Assembly: GCA_023451915.1 (NCBI GenBank)
Contig: JAEXXS010000047.1
Location: 1-9,201 of the forward strand
Reading direction: 5' to 3'
DNA: 9,201 bases
From: Pseudomonadota bacterium
GTDB lineage: Bacteria; Pseudomonadota; Alphaproteobacteria; Rhizobiales; Rhizobiaceae
Below the pieces are notes generated by a model, which saw only the letters and a program-made list of their open reading frames with translations, was not told where the DNA came from and made no database searches. Made by a program: the position numbers and the translations under genes. Below are positions 1-6,764 of the stretch, in pieces. Every line of letters begins with the position of its first letter. Position 1 is the first letter of the stretch.

Positions 1-1019
1 CCGATCAGCGAGAAGATGAAGAGATTGGCGAACACAACCGGATAATCGCGGTTGATGACCGACTGGTAGCCGAGCAGGCCAAGACCGTCGAGGGAGAAGA
101 TGGTTTCAATCAAAAGCGAGCCGGTGAAGAATGCCGAGATGAAAGCGCCCGGAAAACCGGCGATGACGATCAGCATGGCGTTGCGGAAGACGTGGCGATA
201 AAGCACCTGATGTTCGGTAAGGCCCTTGGCGCGCGCCGTCGTCACATATTGCTTGCGAATTTCTTCGAGGAACGAGTTTTTCGTCAGAAGGGTCGTGGTG
301 GCGAAGGCTGAAAGCACCAGCGCCGTGACCGGCAGAACCATGTGCCAGAGATAGTCGCCGATCTTGCCCCAGAATGACATCTGCGCGAAATCAGGCGAGG
401 TGAGGCCGCGCAGCGGAAACCAGTCGAAGAACGAACCGCCCGCGAAAAGCACGATCAGCAGGATGGCAAACAGGAAACTTGGGATAGCATAACCGACGAT
501 GATGACCGCGCTGGTCCATGTGTCGAAGCGCGTGCCTTCCTTGATCGCCTTGCGAATGCCGAGCGGGATCGAGATCATATAGGACAGAAATGTCAGCCAC
601 AGGCCAAGCGAGATCGAAACCGGCATCTTTTCCTTGATGAGATCAATCACGCTGATATCGCGGAAATAGCTGCGCCCGAAATCGAAGCGCAGATAGTTCC
701 ACAGCATCTGGCCGAAACGCTCCAGCGGCGGCTTGTCGAAGCCAAACTGTTTTTCCAGATCGGCGATGAATTGCGGGTCCAGCCCCTGCGCGCCGCGATA
801 TTTCGAATTGACCGAGCCGCTATCGACAGCGCTCTGGCCAAAATCGCCGCCACCGCCGGAAAGGCGGTCCAGCGCGTCGCCGCCCTGCCCGGAAAGCTGC
901 GCAATCACGCGCTCGACCGGGCCGCCGGGAGCGAACTGAACAACGGCGAAGGAAATAGCCATGATGCCGAAGATGGTCGGGATCATTAAGAGCAGGCGGC
1001 GGAGGATGTAAGCGCCCAT
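1..1019 (-). CDS. yejB: YejB, inner-membrane permease of the Yej peptide ABC importer (3' end cut by window edge)
   Basis: This is one of two permease subunits of a peptide ABC importer in the inner membrane; YejE (permease) and YejF (ATPase) are expected next, beyond the left edge. The frame starts MGAYILRRLLL, with a first hydrophobic segment at about residues 9-29 followed by APGGPVERV. A glycine-rich periplasmic stretch lies near 53-61. Further membrane segments lie at about 135-155, 170-195, 225-245 and 285-305. The cytoplasmic EAA loop that docks on the ATPase is at about 252-283, including TTARAKGL and RHVFRNAM. The reading frame is open for 339 whole codons to base 1. Compared from memory with E. 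coli YejB (364 residues), only about 25 C-terminal residues are missing. The start is 33 bases after the yejA2 stop with a purine-rich GAGAGAG upstream, so the gene is co-transcribed with yejA2. The family assignment is very secure. Confidence 0.95.
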   Translation of the reverse strand, partial: MGAYILRRLLLMIPTIFGIMAISFAVVQFAPGGPVERVIAQLSGQGGDALDRLSGGGGDFGQSAVDSGSVNSKYRGAQGLDPQFIADLEKQFGFDKPPLERFGQMLWNYLRFDFGRSYFRDISVIDLIKEKMPVSISLGLWLTFLSYMISIPLGIRKAIKEGTRFDTWTSAVIIVGYAIPSFLFAILLIVLFAGGSFFDWFPLRGLTSPDFAQMSFWGKIGDYLWHMVLPVTALVLSAFATTTLLTKNSFLEEIRKQYVTTARAKGLTEHQVLYRHVFRNAMLIVIAGFPGAFISAFFTGSLLIETIFSLDGLGLLGYQSVINRDYPVVFANLFIFSLI

Positions 1020-1052
1020 CAGCTTGGCTCTCTCGTTAGATCCGGGTTTCTC

Positions 1053-2942
1053 TTATGGCTTACCAACAGCTTTTGCCTCTTCTTTTTTAATCCACCACAG
1101 CGTCTCGACGGGAAAGCCATAATCGGGCTTCGGCTCCTTGAAACCGAACCGGTCCCAATAGGCGACGAGATGATTCGCTGTTGTCCAATTTGGAATCCAG
1201 TCGCGCCGGATACGCAAGTACCGATCCAGCACTCTGATGGTCGCGACGAGCTCGTCGCGGGTCGAAACCTTTCCGGCATCGTCGATCAGGGCGTCGATCA
1301 CGGGATCGGCCGTGCCGGGCAGATTATAGCTTCCCGGCGTTTTGGCCGCTTGCGAACCGAACATGCTGGCAAGCGATTCAGCGGTCGGGGTCGCGCCGAA
1401 TTGCATGGCGATACCCACCATGTCGAACTGGAAATCCTGCATCCGCGCCTGATACTGGCTCGCATCCACCAGGCGCAAACTGGCATCGATGCCAATGGCC
1501 CGCAGTTTCTGGATGAACGGATTATAGAGGCGGGTGAAGGCTTCGGAATCGCTGAGGATTTCAAGTGCGAATTTCGCGCCGTCCTTGTCATGGAACTGGC
1601 CGTTGTGCCGCTCGAAACCCGCCTCTTCCATCAGCTTGATGGCCCGACTGAACTGCGCGCGGTCGCGGCCCGTTCCATCCGAAACCGGCATGGTGACGGC
1701 TTCGCCGAACACGGCATCGGGAAGTTTGCCGCGATAGCGCTCGAGCACTTTCAGCTCATCTGGGGAGGGCAGGCCCCTGGCCTGAAAATCCGACCCGTTG
1801 AAGCTTGATTGCGAACGCTCATAGGTTTTGAAGAAGAGGTTCTCGTTGGTCCATTCGAAATCGAAACAAAGCCCGATCGCCTCGCGCACGCGCGAGTCGC
1901 GGAAACGCTCACGCCGCTGGTTCAAGGCCCAGGCCTGCATCAAAGGAGTCTTCTCTTTCGGGAAGGTGCGCTTGATGACTTTCTTTTCCTGAATGGCCGG
2001 GAAGTCGTAGCCCGTCGCCCAGTTCTTGGAGACGGTTTCCGAACGGAAATCGATATCGCCTTTCTTGAAGGCCTCGAATTCCGGCTGGCGGTCGCGGAAG
2101 AACTCGATATGGATGCGGTCGAAATGGCCGGAGCCGCGCCGGACGGGCAGATCCCTCGCCCAGTAATCCTCGACGCGGTCATATTCGATGAATTGACCGG
2201 CAGCGAAATTCCCGACCTTATATGCGCCGGAACCGAGCACCGGCTGCACGGTGGTCGCTTCAAAATTGCGCTCCTTGAACCAGTTTTCCGACAATATGGG
2301 CAGCACCACCGCATCAAGAAGGGCATTCGGGCCGCGATCTGCCGCGAAGCGCAGGCGAATATCGTTCTTGCCGGTCAGCTCCACCTTTTCCAGTCCGGCG
2401 AGCGACTGACGGATGAGCGGATGGCCCTTTTCCTTGAACACCGTATAGGTGAACAGCACGTCTTTGGCTGTAATGGGCGAACCGTCGTGGAAGCGCGCTT
2501 CCTTGCGCAGCCTGAAGGTACAGGTCTGGCGATCTTTCGACAGCGTGACGCTTTCGGCGATAAGCCCATAGACGGAATCCGGTTCATCGAGCGCCGGAAC
2601 CATCAGGCTGTCATAGGTCAGCTCCATGCGCGGGGGCGCGTCGCCTTTGAAGGTGAAGGTGCTGAGCGTATTGAAGGTCTGCGTGTTCTGGTTCCAGATC
2701 CAGCTTGCCGGCGCGAACTTGAATGTGCCGCCTTTCGGCGCATCCGGATTGGTATAGTCGAAATGGGTGAAATCGCTGCTATATTTCAGTTCGCCAAAGG
2801 CGGACAGGCCGTGCAGCGCTTTGCCGGTCGGCACTTCTGCAAAGGCGGTGGCAATGACATTCTGGCCCGGCAGGCAGGCCGCGATTGCGGCGCTGCCCGA
2901 GAGACCCAGAAAGTGGCGGCGGTTCATGCGAAGCATCGTCAT
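1053..2942 (-). CDS. yejA2: YejA2, periplasmic peptide-binding protein with a twin-arginine signal
   Basis: This is a 629-residue extracellular solute-binding protein of family 5 (SBP_bac_5, YejA/OppA type) that would deliver oligopeptides to YejB-YejE. The N-terminus has a twin-arginine motif, NRRHFLG at residues 7-13, then a hydrophobic run, which predicts folded export by Tat. Two processing sites are possible: a lipobox-like IAAC with Cys23, or a signal-peptidase-I site AFA|E after residue 35. Family features include the N-terminal DYTNPDAPKGGTF (62-74), LGSGAYKVG, and a C-terminal VAYWDRFGF with LWW. E. coli YejA is about 604 residues, so this is full length. The frame begins 14 bases after the yejA1 stop; GAGG directly after that stop can serve as ribosome site. 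Later ATGs at 2936 and 2927 are possible; the one at 2927 would begin MNRRHF and keep the whole Tat signal. The yejA2 name follows operon order, which is an inference. Confidence 0.93.
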   Translation of the reverse strand: MTMLRMNRRHFLGLSGSAAIAACLPGQNVIATAFAEVPTGKALHGLSAFGELKYSSDFTHFDYTNPDAPKGGTFKFAPASWIWNQNTQTFNTLSTFTFKGDAPPRMELTYDSLMVPALDEPDSVYGLIAESVTLSKDRQTCTFRLRKEARFHDGSPITAKDVLFTYTVFKEKGHPLIRQSLAGLEKVELTGKNDIRLRFAADRGPNALLDAVVLPILSENWFKERNFEATTVQPVLGSGAYKVGNFAAGQFIEYDRVEDYWARDLPVRRGSGHFDRIHIEFFRDRQPEFEAFKKGDIDFRSETVSKNWATGYDFPAIQEKKVIKRTFPKEKTPLMQAWALNQRRERFRDSRVREAIGLCFDFEWTNENLFFKTYERSQSSFNGSDFQARGLPSPDELKVLERYRGKLPDAVFGEAVTMPVSDGTGRDRAQFSRAIKLMEEAGFERHNGQFHDKDGAKFALEILSDSEAFTRLYNPFIQKLRAIGIDASLRLVDASQYQARMQDFQFDMVGIAMQFGATPTAESLASMFGSQAAKTPGSYNLPGTADPVIDALIDDAGKVSTRDELVATIRVLDRYLRIRRDWIPNWTTANHLVAYWDRFGFKEPKPDYGFPVETLWWIKKEEAKAVGKP

Positions 2943-2956
2943 TCTTCGCGCGCCTC

Positions 2957-4825
2957 TTATTCGCTGCCCGTCTTGAGCTTGGCTTCCTTCGCAGGGTCAA
3001 CCCACCACGAGAATGGATCGATACCCAGATAATCCGGCTGCTTTTCCGGCATGCCGAACTTGTTCCAATAGGCCACATTGATGTGGTCGGAATACCATTG
3101 GGGAATGACGTAGTAGTTCCACAAAAGCGCCCGATCCAGCGCATGGCTGGCGGCCACGAGTTCATCGCGGTCCTTGGCATAGATCACGCGGTCGATCAGC
3201 TTGTCGATGGCGGGATTCTTGATGCCAGCATAGTTGCGACTGCCCTTGAAATCGGCAGCCTTGGAGCCCCACATGTCGCGCTGCTCATTGCCGGGCGAGG
3301 CGGTCTGCGCGATGATTGAGGTGATGACGTCATAATCGAAATCATTGACCCGCGCCTGATATTGCGCGGTATCGACGATGCGCACCGTGGCATTGATGCC
3401 GATCTTGCGCAGGCTCGCCGCGAAGGGATTGTAGATGCGCTCGTCGGTCGGGTCCTTGCCGAGAAACTCGATGGTGAACGGATTACCCTTCGCATCGACA
3501 AGCTTGTTGCCCTGCAATGTCCATCCCGCTTCCGCAAACAGCTTCATGGCCGTGCGCAGATTATCGCGGGTTGCCTGCGGCGTGTCATAAACCGGCAGCT
3601 TGAATTCCTTGGTCAGGGCGTCTGCGGGCAGCGCATCCTTGACCGTTTCAAGAATGGCCTGTTCTGCCGGGGTCGGCGGGCCGCTCAGCTGCAACTCATT
3701 GCCAGCAAAATAGCTGTTGATGCGGTTATACTGATTGAAAAACAGCATACGGTTCATGGATTCGAAGTCGAAAGCATAGGTCAGCGCTTGACGGACTTTC
3801 GGGTCCTTGAACTTGTCGCGGCGTGTATTCAGGAAATAGCCCTGCATGCGGCCAACGGCATTATACGGGAAGGACTTTTTGATAACATCGCCGCGCTGCA
3901 CAGCCGGGAAATTATACTGCTCCGCCCAGCGCTGGGCGCGGTTTTCGTTGCGATAATCGTACTGGCCGCCCTTTTTGAAGGCTTCCCAGGTCGCATCTTC
4001 ATTGAAATAATATTCGTAGGCGATACGGTCGAAATTGTTACGACCGACATTCACGGCAAGATCCTTGCCCCAGTAATCGTCGACACGTGCCCAGGTGATG
4101 GAGCGCCCCGGCGAAACGCGGTCGATCTTATAGGCGCCAGAGCCCAGCGGAATTTCCAGCGTCGGGCGCGTGATATCACGCTGTTTGCCCCGCGCATCCT
4201 TACCTTCCCACCAATGTTGCGGCAGCACTGCAAGCTGGCCCATGATCTGCGGCAGTTCACGATTGCCCTTTTGGCTGAAGTTGAACTTCACCTCATGGTC
4301 GCCGGTCTTTTCTGCGCTTTCCACGTCGCCGTAATATTTGTTGTAGAGCGGGGACTGCTTCTTCAGCACATTGAAGGACCAGATCACATCTTCGACGGTG
4401 ATCGGCTGGCCGTCGTGCCATTTGGCATTCGGATTGAGCTTGAACTTCACCCAGGAAAAATCACCCGGATACTGAAGCGCTTCGGCGATCAGCGGATATT
4501 GCGTCGATCCCTGGTCGAGCGAATCCGTCATCAGCGTATCATAGAGCATGCCGCCGCCGAAATCGGACAGACCGGCTGCGGCAACGCCTTGCACGACGAA
4601 TGGGTTGAGGCTGTCGAAGGTGCCGACCGCCACCTGATTGAGCGTGCCGCCCTTCGGGGCCTGCGGGTTCACATAGTCATATTGCTTGAAGTCAGCTGGA
4701 TATTTGGGTTCGCCGAGCAGGCTGGAAGAACTGCGCCATTGGGGTTCCGGGTCGCTCGCTTGGCTCGACGACATTGTGCCTGCAAGGATGGCTACCGCAA
4801 ATGCACCCGCCCAAAACGCTTTCAT
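2957..4825 (-). CDS. yejA1: YejA1, periplasmic peptide-binding protein with a Sec signal peptide
   Basis: This is a 622-residue family 5 solute-binding protein, first gene of the yej operon. The start at 4825 is preferred over an upstream ATG at 4903 because GGAGAG sits five bases ahead of it and the protein then begins with a normal Sec signal: MKAFWAGAFAVAILAG, then a likely cut after SQA (residue 23). The upstream alternative would add 26 charged residues before the signal. Family features are DYVNPQAPKGGTL (50-62), LGSGAYKI, and a C-terminal VAYWNKFGMPE with WWVD. It is a clear paralogue of the next gene: both share the PAPKGGT-type N-terminal block, the GSGAYK block and the AYW-FG C-terminal block at matching places. 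Known relatives bind microcin C, murein tripeptides or antimicrobial peptides, so the ligand here cannot be settled from sequence. The operon promoter should lie in 4826-4917 or beyond; I could not assign it. Confidence 0.94.
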   Translation of the reverse strand: MKAFWAGAFAVAILAGTMSSSQASDPEPQWRSSSSLLGEPKYPADFKQYDYVNPQAPKGGTLNQVAVGTFDSLNPFVVQGVAAAGLSDFGGGMLYDTLMTDSLDQGSTQYPLIAEALQYPGDFSWVKFKLNPNAKWHDGQPITVEDVIWSFNVLKKQSPLYNKYYGDVESAEKTGDHEVKFNFSQKGNRELPQIMGQLAVLPQHWWEGKDARGKQRDITRPTLEIPLGSGAYKIDRVSPGRSITWARVDDYWGKDLAVNVGRNNFDRIAYEYYFNEDATWEAFKKGGQYDYRNENRAQRWAEQYNFPAVQRGDVIKKSFPYNAVGRMQGYFLNTRRDKFKDPKVRQALTYAFDFESMNRMLFFNQYNRINSYFAGNELQLSGPPTPAEQAILETVKDALPADALTKEFKLPVYDTPQATRDNLRTAMKLFAEAGWTLQGNKLVDAKGNPFTIEFLGKDPTDERIYNPFAASLRKIGINATVRIVDTAQYQARVNDFDYDVITSIIAQTASPGNEQRDMWGSKAADFKGSRNYAGIKNPAIDKLIDRVIYAKDRDELVAASHALDRALLWNYYVIPQWYSDHINVAYWNKFGMPEKQPDYLGIDPFSWWVDPAKEAKLKTGSE

Positions 4826-4830
4826 CCAGT

Positions 4831-4836
4831 CTCTCC
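4831..4836 (-). promoter_or_regulatory. Ribosome binding site that fixes the yejA1 start
   Basis: GGAGAG on the minus strand lies five bases before the ATG at 4825. No comparable site precedes the in-frame ATG at 4903, so translation most likely begins at 4825. Confidence 0.75.
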
Positions 4837-4917
4837 GTTGCTGCTTCGGATCATCTGTATGAGTCTTATGGGTTTTTGCGGAGGAAGAAAGGCACCGGAA
4901 CAATAAATTTCAGAGAC

Positions 4918-5021
4918 TAGAGCGGTTCCGGTAAAAACGGAATCGGGCAACTGCTCTATCTATTTGTTTTTACGCATTATCCTACGCAAAACCGCTACGC
5001 ACTTTTGCTGGAAATGCTCTA
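4918..5021. repeat. 104-bp palindromic intergenic element, Bru-RS-like
   Basis: The element is bounded by TAGAGC at 4918-4923 and GCTCTA at 5016-5021. Its imperfect terminal inverted repeats compare TAGAGCGGTTCCGGTAAAA with TAGAGCATTTCCAGCAAAA (right end, reverse complement). A second GCTCTA at 4953-4958 closes an inner hairpin with the left end, strengthened by TTCCG and CGGAA around GTAAAAA. The right half carries three GCGTA words (minus strand). Size and design match the roughly 103-105 bp palindromic Bru-RS elements described in Brucella, which also occur as dispersed intergenic copies and as targets for IS711. It encodes nothing and lies three bases from the cycM terminator and 92 bases upstream of yejA1. 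The family name is from memory; multi-copy status cannot be shown inside one window. Confidence 0.75.
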
Positions 5022-5024
5022 ATG

Positions 5025-5052
5025 AAAAAGCCGGGTCGAAACCCGGCTTTTT
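5025..5052 (-). terminator. Intrinsic terminator of cycM (bidirectional form)
   Basis: A perfect 12-bp inverted repeat, AAAAAGCCGGGT with ACCCGGCTTTTT, encloses a four-base loop that reads TTCG on the minus strand. It gives a GC-rich stem ending in five Ts, 20 bases after the cycM stop codon. Because the repeat is flanked by As on one side and Ts on the other, it could stop transcription from either direction. Confidence 0.9.
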
Positions 5053-5072
5053 CTATTGTTTATGCAAAAAAC

Positions 5073-5708
5073 TCAGTTTGCCGGTGCGGCTGGCTTTTCG
5101 CCTTCCTTGGCCGGCACTGCGTCTGCAGGCTTGGCGTCGCCGCCAGCCGGTGCGGCATCAGCTGCTGGAAGCGGAGCCGGGTTGTCGGACAGCGTGCGCA
5201 GATAGGCGATCAGATCGGCGCGCTCATTATCCTTCTTGTCACCCGCAAAGCCCATGGCCGTGCCCTTGATGAAGCCTTTTGGCGAGGTCAGGAACTTGTT
5301 GAGATGTTCGTAATCCCACTTGTTGCCACCGGCGCCGAATTCCTTCATGGCCGACGAATAGCCAAAACCTTCAACGGAAGCGGCAGGACGGTTCAGCACA
5401 TCCCAGAGATGCGGACCGACCTTGTTAGCGCCGCCCTTTTCACCTGTATGGCAAGCCTGGCAACGCTTGAAAACTGTTTCGCCGCGCGCTGGATCGGCGG
5501 ATTGCAGCAATGTTGCGATGGAAACTTCTTCCTTGGCCGGTGCAGCTCCCCCTTCACCGGTCGAAGCTTCCGCTGCCTCGATTGCAAAGCCGGGCTTTTC
5601 CGGTGCAGGCGAGTGAAACAGCGCATCGGACAGGATGCCCGTCGTCATGACAACGAAAACCGTTGCCAGAAAAGCCATGATAAACTTGTTAGTCCGGGTT
5701 GAATTCAT
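5073..5708 (-). CDS. cycM: Membrane-anchored c-type cytochrome, CycM / cytochrome c-552 type
   Basis: This 211-residue protein would carry electrons, probably from the bc1 complex to a heme-copper oxidase, while tethered to the outer face of the inner membrane. An uncleaved hydrophobic anchor spans about residues 9-28. A class I cytochrome c domain follows, with the heme-binding CQACH (Cys83, Cys86, His87), VGPHLWDV and GRP-like NRPAA near 98-110, and Met152 in GTAMGFAG as probable sixth ligand. LIAYLRTL closes the domain, then about 35 residues rich in Ala, Pro and Lys form a flexible tail. The start cannot move upstream, since TGA and TAG stops occur in this frame just before 5708. The Shine-Dalgarno match (GGGAG, 12 bases away) is poor, and a short open frame with a strong site overlaps the start. 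The gene ends at a clear terminator and appears monocistronic. The symbol rests on similarity to rhizobial CycM. Confidence 0.88.
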   Translation of the reverse strand: MNSTRTNKFIMAFLATVFVVMTTGILSDALFHSPAPEKPGFAIEAAEASTGEGGAAPAKEEVSIATLLQSADPARGETVFKRCQACHTGEKGGANKVGPHLWDVLNRPAASVEGFGYSSAMKEFGAGGNKWDYEHLNKFLTSPKGFIKGTAMGFAGDKKDNERADLIAYLRTLSDNPAPLPAADAAPAGGDAKPADAVPAKEGEKPAAPAN

Positions 5709-5769
5709 CGCCGGTCAGCGCTCCCTCTACCAAAACGCTCTCCCCGAGAACGCTCTCCTCAGCCGACAT
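5689..5769 (-). CDS. Possible 26-residue leader peptide overlapping the cycM start
   Basis: An ATG at 5769 follows AGGAGGTG at near-ideal spacing and opens a 26-codon frame, [20 protein letters not shown] followed by six more residues, ending with TAA at 5689-5691. The frame is out of register with cycM and runs 20 bases past the cycM start codon. Such an overlap could couple cycM translation to ribosomes finishing the leader, or modulate it. The peptide has a repeated ESVL/EGAL pattern, no membrane segment, no cysteine and no run of a single amino acid that would suggest classic attenuation. I do not recognise it. What is seen is the ribosome site and the open frame; translation and any role are inference. 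Confidence 0.4.
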   Translation of the reverse strand: MSAEESVLGESVLVEGALTGDEFNPD

Positions 5770-5772
5770 GCG

Positions 5773-5780
5773 CACCTCCT
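5773..5780 (-). promoter_or_regulatory. Near-consensus Shine-Dalgarno site ahead of the cycM leader frame
   Basis: AGGAGGTG on the minus strand, five bases from the end of AGGAGG to the ATG at 5769. It is the best match to the anti-Shine-Dalgarno sequence that I found in the window and is far stronger than the site available to cycM itself at 5708. Confidence 0.6.
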
Positions 5781-5955
5781 AAGAGGCTGCAATTCTCTCC
5801 GCGGCATCGGGCGGAAACTAGGTCTTTTACCAGGGCGATGCAACACCTATAAGAGTAACCAGACCCGTGACTTTTTGACACTTTTGCAGCATTTACAGTG
5901 CGGATAAAACTCCTCGAAGGACGGCCACGTTCTGACGAGACAACAAGAGGCGAGC
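5781..5955. promoter_or_regulatory. Divergent intergenic region between cycM and kdsB
   Basis: These 175 bases should hold the promoters of both cycM (leftward) and kdsB (rightward). A perfect TTGACA occurs at 5875-5880 on the plus strand, but no acceptable -10 hexamer lies 16-19 bases after it; GATAAA at 5903 is 22 bases away. On the minus strand TTATAG at 5852-5847 has no good -35 partner. AAGAGGCGAG just before 5956 supplies the kdsB ribosome site. No gene or repeat is seen here. Confidence 0.4.
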
Positions 5956-6705
5956 ATGCTTCAGACCTTAAAGACCCTCACGCTTATTCCGGCAAGACTG
6001 GCCGCCACGCGCCTGCCGAATAAGCCCTTGGCCGATATTTGCGGAAAGCCGATGATCGTCCATGTGGCCGAAAGGGCCGCCGCCGCCAAGCTCGGGCGCG
6101 CCGTGGTCGCGACCGATAGCGATGAAATTTTTGCCGCCGTCACGGCGCACGGTCTTGAAGCCGTCATGACGCGCAGCGATCACGAATCAGGTTCGGACCG
6201 AATCTATGAAGCGCTTTTGAAGCTCGATCCGGCTGGCGAGTACGACGCCGTGGTGAATGTGCAGGGCGATTTGCCGACCATTGATCCCGACATCATCCGC
6301 CGTGCGCTGCTGCCGCTCGAAGACGGCCCGGCGGATATCGCGACGCTCGGCGTCGAGATCGAGGAAGAATCGGAAAAGACCAATCCGAGCGTGGTGAAGA
6401 TCGTCGGTTCGCCGCTGGCCGGAAGCTCGCGTCTCCGCGCGCTTTATTTCACCCGCGCCACCGCACCTTATGGGGAAGGCCCGCTTTATCATCATATCGG
6501 TCTTTATGCCTATCGCCGCCCGGCGCTCGAGAAATTCGTGAAGCTCGGGCCGTCGCCGCTGGAAAAGCGCGAAAAGCTTGAGCAATTGCGCGCTTTGGAA
6601 GCCAGCATGCGCATCGATGTCGAGGTGGTGAAGACAGTGCCGCTGGGCGTGGATACGCCAGCCGACCTTGACCGGGCCCGCCTTCTTGTCGCAAAGGGTC
6701 TTTGA
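5956..6705 (+). CDS. kdsB: 3-deoxy-manno-octulosonate cytidylyltransferase (CMP-Kdo synthetase)
   Basis: This cytoplasmic enzyme activates Kdo with CTP to CMP-Kdo, the donor for the inner core of lipopolysaccharide. At 249 residues it matches E. coli KdsB (248). Motifs appear in family order: the nucleotide-binding [15 protein letters not shown] (11-25), GKPMIVHV (30-37), VATDSDEI (51-58), HESGSDR (76-82), the metal-site VNVQGDLP with Asp105 (100-107), HIGLYAYRR (180-188), the signature [16 protein letters not shown] (200-215), and GVDTPADLD with Asp233 (231-239). AGAGG about eight bases ahead supports the ATG at 5956. The gene lies 59 bases before pheA on the same strand; co-transcription is likely but not shown. 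Nothing unusual is seen apart from Leu in VQGDLP where E. coli has Glu, which I believe is common in this order. Confidence 0.96.
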   Translation: MLQTLKTLTLIPARLAATRLPNKPLADICGKPMIVHVAERAAAAKLGRAVVATDSDEIFAAVTAHGLEAVMTRSDHESGSDRIYEALLKLDPAGEYDAVVNVQGDLPTIDPDIIRRALLPLEDGPADIATLGVEIEEESEKTNPSVVKIVGSPLAGSSRLRALYFTRATAPYGEGPLYHHIGLYAYRRPALEKFVKLGPSPLEKREKLEQLRALEASMRIDVEVVKTVPLGVDTPADLDRARLLVAKGL

Positions 6706-6725
6706 CAAGTGTAACAACGAGGAAA

Positions 6726-6743
6726 GCCCCGCGAGTGAGGGGC
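6726..6743 (+). other. Small GC hairpin between kdsB and pheA
   Basis: GCCCC and GGGGC form a five-pair stem around an eight-base loop, followed by GTTTGAG. The stem is short and there is no T run, so it is a weak terminator or pause at best and does not argue against kdsB-pheA read-through. Confidence 0.3.
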
Positions 6744-6764
6744 GTTTGAGAAAGCAAGACGACG

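Noticed and set aside
1809..3032. 407-codon open frame on the plus strand opposite yejA2
   Set aside because: Same exact antisense register as yejA2 and no recognisable domain; an artefact of codon bias.
4826..4903. N-terminal extension of yejA1 to an ATG at 4903
   Set aside because: It puts 26 charged residues before a clear Sec signal, and the better ribosome site serves the ATG at 4825.
3362..4906. 514-codon open frame on the plus strand opposite yejA1
   Set aside because: Its codons lie exactly opposite the yejA1 codons (base 1 against base 3), so its stops would need TTA, CTA or TCA in yejA1, which are rare in this GC-rich coding style. It has no family motifs and runs through the signal peptide region of a certain gene.
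5635..5907. 90-codon plus-strand frame spanning the cycM start and the intergenic gap
   Set aside because: No ribosome site and no recognisable sequence; it is antisense to the cycM start and to its strong leader ribosome site.
5875..5908. TTGACA at 5875 as the kdsB promoter -35 box
   Set aside because: The nearest plausible -10 (GATAAA at 5903) is 22 bases away, too far for a sigma-70 promoter; left as an unassigned sequence.
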